From the NCBI GenBank assembly GCA_017994635.1, contig JAGOKK010000006.1, positions 1 to 49,676 of the forward strand: a DNA stretch of 49,676 nt, read 5' to 3'. The notes beneath the pieces are model-generated. The model ran no database searches. It had not been told where the DNA came from and saw nothing but the letters and a program-made list of their open reading frames with translations. This document shows positions 24,227-33,547 of the stretch, in pieces (position 1 is the first letter of the stretch; each line of letters opens with the position of its first letter). The translations under genes were made by a program, and so were the position numbers. The DNA is from Candidatus Cloacimonadota bacterium. Its GTDB lineage: Bacteria; Cloacimonadota; Cloacimonadia; Cloacimonadales; Cloacimonadaceae.

Positions 24227-27200
24227 TTACTTCATTAAGATCATCTTGATGCTTTGGCTACTGCGCTTCCCTTTGAGACGGGCGAAGTAAACTCCGCTCG
24301 ATACTGGGGTTCCATTATCATCCACACCCTGCCATGTCAGTGTTTGCATACCGGCACTCAAGCTCCCGCGATGCAGTGAACAAACTCTTTGTCCGCGGAT
24401 ATTGAAGATATCGACCTTCAGGTCCTGAGTAACTGGATTGAGGAAACTGATGTTTGTGACGGGATTGAAGGGATTGGGATAGACTTTCAATCCGGTGATG
24501 ACACTTTGCACTTGATCCTGGTTGCTTACAGGATGGTTGCTGACCCTGATATAGCCATTGTATGTACCTGATTCCGGCGGTATAAACTCGTATACTGCTT
24601 CTTCTGTGATGGTCATGGGAATACCTTCCAGCACAAACCGAGGGGTCCAGGATTGAGGAATATTGACGGGATTGAAGCTAAAGGTCACAGGATTGGAATC
24701 CGGGACGATGATGGAGAAATTGAAGAGCATTTCATCATCATCCTGATTCGGGAAATTCATTCTGAATTCTTCTTGCAGCCTTAGATCGGCATTATCGGGA
24801 TTGTAAAGATAGGTGGTAATCGATGGGAAGAGTAGCTTTTCCGGAGCTTTGGGCATGTCCACGCGGAAGTCGATATCATTGGTGGCGATGGGGCTGGCAC
24901 CAAAGCGGAAGCTATCTTTATCTGCACCGGATGCAGTTACTTCGATAGACCAGTTCGGAGCCGGGGGACTGGTCTGCGGGGCTGCGAAGTAGGGAAAGAA
25001 ATTCAGTTCCACTACAATGCTTTCTGGCGCATAATTATAGATGAAGAAAGCTTCCTGGGGTTGGATAGCATTCACCATCTGATAGCTATTCTCGCGATAC
25101 ACATATACTGCTCTTGAGATGAGTTCCTGATCGATCATTTCACTATAACGGAATAGGACGCTGTCCACTATAAATCTCAGCGAGGGGAGATTGTATGTGC
25201 AAAGATGGGGATTGGCCACCAAGTTCCAGCCCGGATTCAGGACGATAGAGCTTTCCCCGCTTTGCACTGCAGAATTTGTGCTGTTGAAGAGGTAATCCGT
25301 GGCATGCACAAAGTAGGGAACACCATTATCAAAGCTTGGTGAAGGAGTCCAGGCCTCACCCAGAGTAAACAGCTCTGCATCAGCGCCAAAGAGACTAGCA
25401 ATATCAAGATTCAGATTCACATATGGATTTGTACGGGTAGTCCAGCCTGGTTCACAGTACAACAAGTTCATTTTGGGTACAAAAGCCAAAGTGTGGGTAG
25501 ATGCGAAAGTACTGCGTATTCCATCCACTGCCACTACGTCTATGTAGATCTTGGCTTCAGGCATATCGATGCTTTGGGGAAGGATGTAGCTGTAGTACGT
25601 AGTAGTCACAGGGCTGTTTTCCAGTATCGACAGACTGTCTGTGGCATTTTTGATGTAGAGATCGAAGTGATCCACCAGGAAGCTATTCTGGAAATTCCAG
25701 TACATGTTTAAAGCTTCACCGCCCTGGTATATGCGATTTGCAATGTAGGAGTGATTGGCGGTGGGTTGCAGATTACCCCAGTACAGGGTCATGGTGCGGA
25801 TGCTACTATTTGCCACAGTGAACTGATAAGGGCCAGTACTGAGGTCGTGCCAAGTGCCGGAATCGTATATAAACATCTTTTCGCTGCGAGATACCTGATC
25901 CAACGCAATCTGCAAGGGGATATTTATGCGATCGGAACGAACGCGCAAAGTCCAGCTCTTGATATCTGCGTTCAGGTCATATCCTGCGCGTACTTCCTGG
26001 GAAAGCTGGGTGCCGGAATTTCCCCAATACTGTTGCCATGATGCGATCCAAACGTAATTGCTGGAAGGATTACCTTTGGTAACATCCCAATAAGCGTCCT
26101 GGCCATCAGAGGCGTAGGCATTGTTGCCAAGTACGAGGGTATCCGAATGAGAACCACTGACAGTGCTAAAGACTAAGCTACGCATCTGTCCCAAGGCTGC
26201 ATTCTGGGGGACATTGTGAATGAATTCAAAACCGGTACCATCCACCATGCCCAGAGTATAGATGTAATCCACTCCGGGTAAGGCTTCTATGTCAAAGAAT
26301 TCATAGCTGGGAGAGCCCACGAGAAGATTTGGATTGTCTTCATAGGATGAGATTACCACGTCAGTACCGTTACTGCCTGCACGGTGTATCTTAAAGCCCT
26401 GGAGGCCGCTTTGATCGCTTACCGTCCAGTAGAGGCGGATAAAATTGCCCATACCGTGGGTGGTAAAGCTTGATATGTTAGCAGGCGCAGGAGCAGTGGT
26501 AACTTCATTTGAGAGTAGGGAGTAATTGCCATTCTTGTCGAGGGCGCGAACCTTGAAGTAATAGTTCTCTGTGTTGCTGAGCCCTGTCACGTTTATTCTC
26601 TCGCAGGCTTGAGAAGCTAGAAAAGCGCTATTACCACGGTCAAATACCTGGTAATTATTGCCGTTGATGGGTGAAGTGGAATACAAGATCTCATAAGATT
26701 CAAAATCATATGAGTCACTGCGATCCCAGCCCAGTGTGACGTAATACATAGAAGTATTGATCACTCTCAGGTTTTGCACTGGGGAGGGAAGCATGGCATC
26801 GTTCATGGCGAAAAGACCATCATATAGGGAATTCAGATCGCTTACCCAACGTCCGTAGTACTGCCGGGTTTTGGTGAAGAGGTTATCGAAATCCCACATC
26901 CGAGCGGTTTCATTCCAGCCGTAGAACCATTTATAGTTGTTCTCAGTCTCTTCATAGGCATTGGGCAATTCGTCCATTTCAATATGAAAGAAGGGCTCAA
27001 AGCTGTCATAATCGTTCCAACCGTTCAGTGTATAAACCATCTGGCGATTTTGGGAGTAAGCGGGCAGGTCGACCTGGTCGTTCACGGGATAATAGTTTTC
27101 ACCATCGTCAAAGAAGAAATCATGAACCGAGTAATTTACAGAGTAGTATTGGTTTAAAAACACATCAGCATGAGTACCGATGGTATTGGCTGGAATCATC

Positions 27201-28102
27201 AGATGATCGCCACGATTGATTAGATCCTGCTTCAGGCTGCTCAGATCGCGGATGGGTAGATTTGGGCAAAGCTTGTTGTACCCAGCAGAAATCTGGTTAT
27301 CCGTATACCCCTGATGGCGGTTCCAATCGTAGGAGTGGACCTGAAAGGAAAACTCACGTTTCCCAGTCTCAGCTCTGATAAGATCAGCAAACTTCTTGTA
27401 GCAGACGTTAAATACGTGATTCTCGGTACGGGTGGGATCGCTTAATGATTTTGTATTTGTATAAGTACCTTGATTGGTCCACTTTACTTCACGTCCGGCT
27501 CCATTGATCATCAAAAAGGCAGCATCCCAAAGGGTAAGAGCGTCATAACCCATGATGGGGGTGGCAAAATCGTCTGTGGGGTGAGGCACTGTAATGATGA
27601 TGGGGCGCGTAGCCTCAGGATTGTAAATGTATAAACCCCAGCCATAGGAGAAAGCGCCAATCTCGTCATCATAAGGATCCAGGGTGCCGTTATCATCGAT
27701 CTCTTCCATGTTTGGGATTTCCCTGAGTATGTAATAGGTTCTTCCGCTGTCGGTATCGTGAAACTCGACCACCTGATAAGGGAAGCTTGATGCTGTAACA
27801 GCAGCTTGAGCCTCTTCCAGCATCCCTGCCAGGAAGAGATCCACAATGTTACCCCACGCGGTTAATTGTTCGGTTGTGGGGCTTACATAGTCTCCAAATC
27901 CATCGGTTTGGCGGTCGTAGGGGGCATAGAGATTGTAATTGGCAATCGCGATTCCTTCAGCGAGGTGAGATATCCAGTTGTCATAAGCGCAGGCCGTCTC
28001 AGAACGGATCAGGAAGTTCTCAAGGGAGGCAGTCTCCGATACAAAGGCGTGCGCGCCGATGACGACAGATAGTATTGCCAAGAGAAGCAATAGTCTTTTC
28101 AT
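24227..28102 (-). CDS. Large secreted multidomain protein with YPNPFNP sorting tail
   Basis: A 1291-residue exported protein. The start is the ATG giving MKRLLLLLAILSVVIGAHAF, a signal peptide preceded by GGAG. Residues about 20-420 form an unrecognised domain with several His/Glu/Asp positions that could bind metal: VPHPTDD (His174), TENHVFN (Glu227, His229), QVHSYD (His256) and FHIEMDE (His373, Glu375). Its look is loosely that of zinc amidohydrolases or carboxypeptidases, but no family motif is certain. Two fibronectin type III-like domains follow (about 453-540 and 545-640), then long beta-rich regions. Residues about 1205-1291 are the FlgD-like C-terminal sorting domain with VYPNPFNP and SSGVYFARLKG. 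In FCB bacteria this tail directs secretion and surface attachment. A surface hydrolase or adhesin is the best guess. Confidence 0.72.
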   Translation of the reverse strand: MKRLLLLLAILSVVIGAHAFVSETASLENFLIRSETACAYDNWISHLAEGIAIANYNLYAPYDRQTDGFGDYVSPTTEQLTAWGNIVDLFLAGMLEEAQAAVTASSFPYQVVEFHDTDSGRTYYILREIPNMEEIDDNGTLDPYDDEIGAFSYGWGLYIYNPEATRPIIITVPHPTDDFATPIMGYDALTLWDAAFLMINGAGREVKWTNQGTYTNTKSLSDPTRTENHVFNVCYKKFADLIRAETGKREFSFQVHSYDWNRHQGYTDNQISAGYNKLCPNLPIRDLSSLKQDLINRGDHLMIPANTIGTHADVFLNQYYSVNYSVHDFFFDDGENYYPVNDQVDLPAYSQNRQMVYTLNGWNDYDSFEPFFHIEMDELPNAYEETENNYKWFYGWNETARMWDFDNLFTKTRQYYGRWVSDLNSLYDGLFAMNDAMLPSPVQNLRVINTSMYYVTLGWDRSDSYDFESYEILYSTSPINGNNYQVFDRGNSAFLASQACERINVTGLSNTENYYFKVRALDKNGNYSLLSNEVTTAPAPANISSFTTHGMGNFIRLYWTVSDQSGLQGFKIHRAGSNGTDVVISSYEDNPNLLVGSPSYEFFDIEALPGVDYIYTLGMVDGTGFEFIHNVPQNAALGQMRSLVFSTVSGSHSDTLVLGNNAYASDGQDAYWDVTKGNPSSNYVWIASWQQYWGNSGTQLSQEVRAGYDLNADIKSWTLRVRSDRINIPLQIALDQVSRSEKMFIYDSGTWHDLSTGPYQFTVANSSIRTMTLYWGNLQPTANHSYIANRIYQGGEALNMYWNFQNSFLVDHFDLYIKNATDSLSILENSPVTTTYYSYILPQSIDMPEAKIYIDVVAVDGIRSTFASTHTLAFVPKMNLLYCEPGWTTRTNPYVNLNLDIASLFGADAELFTLGEAWTPSPSFDNGVPYFVHATDYLFNSTNSAVQSGESSIVLNPGWNLVANPHLCTYNLPSLRFIVDSVLFRYSEMIDQELISRAVYVYRENSYQMVNAIQPQEAFFIYNYAPESIVVELNFFPYFAAPQTSPPAPNWSIEVTASGADKDSFRFGASPIATNDIDFRVDMPKAPEKLLFPSITTYLYNPDNADLRLQEEFRMNFPNQDDDEMLFNFSIIVPDSNPVTFSFNPVNIPQSWTPRFVLEGIPMTITEEAVYEFIPPESGTYNGYIRVSNHPVSNQDQVQSVITGLKVYPNPFNPVTNISFLNPVTQDLKVDIFNIRGQRVCSLHRGSLSAGMQTLTWQGVDDNGTPVSSGVYFARLKGKRSSQSIKMILMK

Positions 28103-28272
28103 GGGTACTCCTATATGTGTTACGATTAAATGAGGTATCATACTTTTACCACAAGGACGACCTGTAAACAATCCGTCAAGAGTTTTATTGCAGCGGACTA
28201 TGATGAAATTGGGATTGACAGAAATAGGCTGATGCGGATTTCATGACCGTCAGAATATAAGGGAGTTTCATC

Positions 28273-28845
28273 TTGAGAATTGTAAACTACAAGATTGTGA
28301 TCATCATGGCAATACTGCTCATGTGCAGCGCGGGGCTTCATGCTTCAGAACTTGCAGATAAAACCATATCCTGGCTAAACTCGATGGGATTGAATCCCTA
28401 TCTAATTGTATTCATCATCTCCATGTTACCCATCATAGAGCTGCGTGGGGCTATCCCCGTGGCGGTCTTACTGTTCCAGATTCCCTGGCCACAGGCAGTG
28501 TTAGTTTCGGTAATCGGAAACATGGCTCCTATTCCCCTGTTGCTGTTAGTGCTGGAAGGTTTCTTTGCCCTGATCAGTAAGATTCCTGTGGGACACAGGA
28601 TCACCCAATGGCTGTTTGCCCGTACCCGCCGCAAGGGCAAAGCCATTGAGAAGTATGAGGCAATTGGTCTGGTGACGTTCGTGGGCATACCTTTGCCTGG
28701 CACCGGTGGCTGGACGGGGAGTCTGGCTGCCCGCATATTTGGCATAGCATACTGGAAATCCCTGCTATACATCTTTTTTGGGGTGTTGATCGCGGCGGCC
28801 ATAGTGACTCCACTCACGCTTTTAGGCCTACTGGCCGTGAACTAG
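28273..28845 (+). CDS. Small multidrug export family (COG2426) membrane protein
   Basis: A 190-residue integral membrane protein of the Sm_multidrug_ex family. There are about five hydrophobic segments, and two internal motifs, ELRGAIPVAV and IPLPGTGGWTGSLAA, which are the signatures of the family. The name is historical and transport of drugs is not established. The start is TTG: GGGAG lies seven bases upstream, and an internal ATG at 28306 would cut into the first helix. The gene is followed after 4 bases by lpxB, so it is probably the first gene of an operon for lipid A synthesis. Confidence 0.85.
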   Translation: MRIVNYKIVIIMAILLMCSAGLHASELADKTISWLNSMGLNPYLIVFIISMLPIIELRGAIPVAVLLFQIPWPQAVLVSVIGNMAPIPLLLLVLEGFFALISKIPVGHRITQWLFARTRRKGKAIEKYEAIGLVTFVGIPLPGTGGWTGSLAARIFGIAYWKSLLYIFFGVLIAAAIVTPLTLLGLLAVN

Positions 28846-28849
28846 AGCC

Positions 28850-29986
28850 ATGAAAGAAATCACCATCTTCTGGTTGGCGGGCGAAAGCAGTGGCGATCTG
28901 CATTGTGAGCTTGTGATGAAGGCTTTGGCAGTAGACGGCAAAAGATATAGACATATCGGCATTGGAGGCCCAAAAATGCAGGCTCAGGGTCTGAATCCCC
29001 TGTTTCCCTTCCAGCGCTTTGCAGTGATGGGCTTTGTGGAGGTGATCAAGCACCTGGCATTCTTCATCAAAGTACAACAGCGCATCAGGAAGCTTTTTGA
29101 GAAGGAAAAGCCAGATCTAGTGATCCTGGCAGATTATCCGGGCTTAAACATGCGGGTCGCGCACATCGCCGATGAGTATCGCATTCCAGTCCTGTACTAC
29201 ATTTGTCCTCAGTTTTGGGCTTGGAAACATGAACGGGTCTTCAAGCTAAAGGCAAATGTACGTCATACTGCCTGCATTCTACCATTTGAAAAGGATTTGT
29301 TGGATATTCACAATGTCACCAGCACTTACGTAGGTCACCCAATAGCGGAGGAGATTGCCATCAAATTGGATCGTCTGTCATTTGCCCGCTTCTTTGGGCT
29401 GGATGAGAGTAAGAAATGGCTGGGCTTTTTTCCTGGCAGTAGGGATACAGAGATCAGAAAGATGCTGCCCGAATTTTTGAAAGCGGCCTCCGCCTGGCCA
29501 GACCATGAGATTCTGCTATCCAAATCCAAAAATGTAAACCATAGTATGTTTATGGATATGCTGGAAGGACATAGACTCCCAAATCTGCATATCGTTGATG
29601 GCTACAATTACGAAATGATGAAATACTGCGGTGCGTTGGTCTGTACTTCTGGTACAGTGACCCTGGAAGCCTCGTACATCGGCACCCCATGTGTGATATG
29701 CTACAAAGCCAATCCTATTTCCTATCTGATTGGGCGTTATTTCGTGAGGATATCGCGTATCGGATTGCCCAATATCATCCTGGATAGGGACGTCCTTCCT
29801 GAATTGGTGCAGACTGAGATGAATGCAACAATGATCAATGACAGGCTCAGAGATATCCTGCCCGGAGGTTTTAAGCGAGAAATGGTATTGACAGAGCTTT
29901 ACAAATTGCGAGCTATGCTGAGCGACAAAAAGCCCAGCCATGAAGTACCCAGAATAATCGAGCATCTATTGGAAACCTATGTCTAA
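28850..29986 (+). CDS. lpxB: Lipid-A-disaccharide synthase
   Basis: A 378-residue GT-B glycosyltransferase (GT19) that joins UDP-2,3-diacylglucosamine and lipid X into the lipid A disaccharide at the inner face of the inner membrane. Motifs are AGESSGDLH at about 10-18, GIGGPKMQAQG, LADYPGLNMR, YICPQFWAWK, YVGHPIAEE, FPGSRDTEI and the CTSGTVTLE nucleotide-binding end. Length is normal. Its presence shows that this organism makes lipid A. It overlaps the next acyltransferase gene by 8 bases. No other lpx genes (lpxA, C, D) are in the window, unlike the clusters of proteobacteria. Confidence 0.96.
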   Translation: MKEITIFWLAGESSGDLHCELVMKALAVDGKRYRHIGIGGPKMQAQGLNPLFPFQRFAVMGFVEVIKHLAFFIKVQQRIRKLFEKEKPDLVILADYPGLNMRVAHIADEYRIPVLYYICPQFWAWKHERVFKLKANVRHTACILPFEKDLLDIHNVTSTYVGHPIAEEIAIKLDRLSFARFFGLDESKKWLGFFPGSRDTEIRKMLPEFLKAASAWPDHEILLSKSKNVNHSMFMDMLEGHRLPNLHIVDGYNYEMMKYCGALVCTSGTVTLEASYIGTPCVICYKANPISYLIGRYFVRISRIGLPNIILDRDVLPELVQTEMNATMINDRLRDILPGGFKREMVLTELYKLRAMLSDKKPSHEVPRIIEHLLETYV

Positions 29987-30581
29987 ATTGGCATTCTATC
30001 TAGAACGCAAGCTTGCTGCGCTGTTACTAAGGGCATTCCGGGCATCAATCCGCTTTGAGGTGGTCAATCAACCCAGTAAGGAGCAGGAGCCCGTGATCTA
30101 CGCTTTCTGGCATCGAAACCTGATGTATTGCACCCTGCAACGTGCCGGAGATCCTGCGGTGGTTATGATCTCGTCTTCCAAAGACGGAGAACTCATCGCC
30201 GGTCCGGTTGAGGAATTGGGATTCATCCCGGTTCGAGGTTCGAGCACCCGTCAAGGCTCAGAAGCCCTGAAGGGAATGCTGCGCTGGGCGAGAACGAATC
30301 CTTTGGCAATTACTCCGGATGGACCAAAAGGGCCGGTGGGTACTATTCATCACGGGCTCTGGCAAATTGCCATCCTGGCCAGAATCCCAGTGGTGGGAGT
30401 GGCCTGCGATGCTTCGCGAGAATGGGTCTTCAATTCCTGGGATCGCTTCCGTTTCCCTAAACCCTTTGCGAAGGTAAGAATCCGCTATTCTGAGCCTATC
30501 ACTCTGGATGGCAAAGCGGATATCCCCGCTGCGGAAGATCAGCTACGCAAGTTTCTCAAGGACTACGATAAGCTGTTTTAA
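29979..30581 (+). CDS. DUF374 / lysophospholipid acyltransferase-like protein
   Basis: A 200-residue protein of the DUF374 group in the acyltransferase superfamily. Family motifs seen are FWHRNL (the His is a candidate catalytic residue), SSSKDGELI, LGFIPVRGSSTRQGSEAL, and TPDGPKGP. An N-terminal hydrophobic helix suggests a membrane association. In many genomes DUF374 genes lie beside lpx or kdtA genes, and a role as a late acyltransferase of lipid A or the core is suspected. Its overlap with lpxB supports that. The acyl donor and acceptor are not shown by sequence. Confidence 0.85.
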   Translation: MSKLAFYLERKLAALLLRAFRASIRFEVVNQPSKEQEPVIYAFWHRNLMYCTLQRAGDPAVVMISSSKDGELIAGPVEELGFIPVRGSSTRQGSEALKGMLRWARTNPLAITPDGPKGPVGTIHHGLWQIAILARIPVVGVACDASREWVFNSWDRFRFPKPFAKVRIRYSEPITLDGKADIPAAEDQLRKFLKDYDKLF

Positions 30582-30584
30582 AGC

Positions 30585-30613
30585 AAATAAAAGGCACGCC
30601 ATTAAGACGTGCC
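30585..30613 (-). terminator. Intrinsic terminator of the V-ATPase operon
   Basis: On the minus strand a 6-bp stem (GGCACG/CGTGCC) with a 9-base loop is followed by TTTTATTTG, 22 bases after the atpK stop. The plus-strand unit ending at 30581 converges on it. Confidence 0.82.
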
Positions 30614-30635
30614 AAATGATGGGCCTTTTGGATAT

Positions 30636-31175
<540 letters not shown>

Positions 31176-32957
31176 TTAAGATTTAGAAAATGGTTTGTAT
31201 TCAATGCCGGGTCCAACGTACTCGGCGTTCTTAAAAAACTCCACAAAGGTCAGGCGAAGGGGATGGACAAAGCCGGAAAGAGCTCCCAAGGCCAGGTTCA
31301 ATGAGTGCCCCGCAATCAGAAAGATCACATATACTACGGGTCCTGCGATGGGGATTCCGAGCATCTGAGATCCAATGCTGTTTATCACGAAGCCCAGAAT
31401 ACCGCTGGATACGCCGAGAGCAAAAAGCCTGATATAGCTCAGAATGTCGCCAAAGAACCCCGTGATCATATTGTATAGAACCCATAGGCCACCAGCGATG
31501 TTCACTAGCGGGTTTTTCCCGGGTTGATTGAAGAGCAGGATCAGGGCCAATCCTCCCAGCATAGGATATCTTAGATAAGGCTGCACTGCCGAGATGTCAG
31601 TGCCCAATTGCTGTGCTCCATATACTGCCAGGGTGCCGATAAAGAAAAAAGTCCCTATGGAACTGAGCCCGTTCATCAAGCCTGCCTGACGCATTTTCTT
31701 CACGGTTGCTATCGCGATGCCAAAGAGTATCTGGATCACACCCAGGAGCAAGCCAAGGTTGAAAATCTGATTGGTATCGCGTACCAGTATCTTCTCTCCC
31801 AGAGATGGTATCTCCTTCATGTCAAAGCCAAGAATGGTACCCATTACCCAGCCCATAATGATGGACGATACTCCGAATAGGGTTATCAGGGTAAGGAATC
31901 CTCGTATGGTCTGATCCTTGATCTTTAGCCTGAGGCCCAGGGTGATCAGCACCAAAATAATCCCGTAGGCAATATCGGCGTTGCAGAATCCGAAGAAGAG
32001 CATGAAGAACGGTGCAAAGAAAGGAGTAAGATCAAACTCATTGTACTTCGGCAGCATATACATCTTTGTGATGGGTTCAAAAAGTCGCGAGAACCAATTG
32101 TTCCGCAGCCTTATGGGGGGATTATCTTCCATCTTGGCTTCAGAGGCAAAGTGGATCACATTCTCCTGTTTGATAAATTCTATTAACCCGATTTCCCTGG
32201 ATACGGGGATCCATCCGCTAATCACTCTGACATGATCTTCGGCCTCAGATACTCCTTGCAAGGTGGCATCCTCAAAGTCATACATGGTGGTCAGGCGAGC
32301 TATTTCGCGATTAAACATCTCAGTAGCAATCTGAGCATTATCAGCAAAGAAGCTATCGATCGCTTCCAGATGATCCTTCACTTGCTTCAGCTCAGTTTCC
32401 AGCTCCTGTAAAGTATGGGCGTGAAAGCTAAAGGTATCCGCCTCAATGACCGGTCTGTCTCCAGTGTATAGAAGCACGAAATACACGCTACCAGAAAGTT
32501 CAGCCACGACAGTCACAGTATATTCTTCCACCCATTCTGCCTTGAAGTGGTTTTTGAGGCAGTGGTAGAATTCTACCCCGATGCCATTTGCTTTCAACCG
32601 CGAAACCAAGTCATAATCGAAATGACCCCAAGGCTCCAGATCCTTGATCTGCTTTATGAAGCCATCGCGCTGGCGAAGCAGGCTATCCTTTTCGCTTCTG
32701 GCTTTGTTTATCTGGTTCAACAAGGCCTTGGTGGGAAGATTGGTGCTACCTTTGGGGCGTTCATCCTGAAACTTGCTGAGGAACTTGATGCTTTCAGCAT
32801 ACTGACTGATCATTTCCTGGTTTTGCCGCAATTCATCTGTCTTTTCTTCAGTGGAGCGGATGATGTGCACCATGCCCAGGTTCTGGAGTTGCGCCAGAAA
32901 GTCCTGATAATCAAGATGGTAGAGCACAAAGCTGTATTTCTTCATCTTCTCGATCAT
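31176..32957 (-). CDS. atpI: V-type ATPase subunit I (a-type stator)
   Basis: A 593-residue membrane stator subunit. The N-terminal half (about 1-300) is cytoplasmic and coiled-coil-rich, and the C-terminal half has seven or eight membrane helices. The conserved segment SYIRLFALGVSSG near residues 505-517 contains the arginine that faces the proteolipid ring. It forms the ion half-channels with subunit K. It starts in an ATGA overlap with subunit D, and is 21 bases upstream of subunit K. Length is a little short of archaeal I subunits (640-700), as in other bacterial operons of this type. Confidence 0.94.
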   Translation of the reverse strand: MIEKMKKYSFVLYHLDYQDFLAQLQNLGMVHIIRSTEEKTDELRQNQEMISQYAESIKFLSKFQDERPKGSTNLPTKALLNQINKARSEKDSLLRQRDGFIKQIKDLEPWGHFDYDLVSRLKANGIGVEFYHCLKNHFKAEWVEEYTVTVVAELSGSVYFVLLYTGDRPVIEADTFSFHAHTLQELETELKQVKDHLEAIDSFFADNAQIATEMFNREIARLTTMYDFEDATLQGVSEAEDHVRVISGWIPVSREIGLIEFIKQENVIHFASEAKMEDNPPIRLRNNWFSRLFEPITKMYMLPKYNEFDLTPFFAPFFMLFFGFCNADIAYGIILVLITLGLRLKIKDQTIRGFLTLITLFGVSSIIMGWVMGTILGFDMKEIPSLGEKILVRDTNQIFNLGLLLGVIQILFGIAIATVKKMRQAGLMNGLSSIGTFFFIGTLAVYGAQQLGTDISAVQPYLRYPMLGGLALILLFNQPGKNPLVNIAGGLWVLYNMITGFFGDILSYIRLFALGVSSGILGFVINSIGSQMLGIPIAGPVVYVIFLIAGHSLNLALGALSGFVHPLRLTFVEFFKNAEYVGPGIEYKPFSKS

Positions 32958-33547
32958 TGCAATTCCTCCAGACGATCTTTGAGGATCTTCTGCGCAGCTT
33001 TGGAGAGGTTCTCTTCGTCTTCCATGAAGCGTTTGATACGGCGGATGGCATCTTCAAAAGCAGGGATCTGCACCTTTTCATAGAGATTGACCTTTTGTGT
33101 GGTTTTCTTGCGTACCTGCTCTAAAATATGCATCTTTCGTACGAAGAATTCTCGTTCGATCTGCAAACGGGACAGCTCCTTGAGCATCACAATGCCATCC
33201 AGATACCAGGACGGGGCAGTGAAGAGATTAAACGGTGCGATCTCGTATTGGATATCTTCCAGGAGAGGAGTCTTCACGCCAGCAATCTTACGAGTCTTGA
33301 TCTCCACGTGTTTGATCGAGATCAGGCGCGGATCAAATTCACCCCAGAGCTTCATAAAGACATCCAGATCCTGGGTTCTTTCTCTTATGGTGGCATCCAG
33401 CTCCGCGGCTTTATCCCTGGCTCTCTTCACTTCCAGACGCAAGGCAGATTCCTTGTTCTTCAGCGTCGGTAGGGCTTTTTGCCGCACTCCCAGCTGTTTG
33501 ATCAGCTGCAATTGGGAGATTTTGTTGTATTGAAACTTGAGGTTCAT
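32954..33547 (-). CDS. atpD: V-type ATPase subunit D (central stalk)
   Basis: A 197-residue helical protein with long N- and C-terminal coiled-coil helices (about 5-65 and 130-195), the fold of the rotor shaft that turns inside the A3B3 hexamer. The order B-D-I agrees. It overlaps both neighbours by 4 bases (ATGA), so all three are translationally coupled. No separate subunit F gene is visible; in this operon type the central stalk is made without one being encoded nearby. Confidence 0.9.
   Translation of the reverse strand: MNLKFQYNKISQLQLIKQLGVRQKALPTLKNKESALRLEVKRARDKAAELDATIRERTQDLDVFMKLWGEFDPRLISIKHVEIKTRKIAGVKTPLLEDIQYEIAPFNLFTAPSWYLDGIVMLKELSRLQIEREFFVRKMHILEQVRKKTTQKVNLYEKVQIPAFEDAIRRIKRFMEDEENLSKAAQKILKDRLEELQ

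Noticed and set aside
24227-24480. FlgD flagellar hook-cap protein
   Set aside because: The FlgD-like similarity is limited to the sorting tail; the rest of the protein and the context have nothing flagellar.
28216-28260. TTGACA box upstream of the small export family gene as promoter
   Set aside because: No -10 box at 15-18 bases; the only TATAA-like stretch is more than 30 bases downstream.
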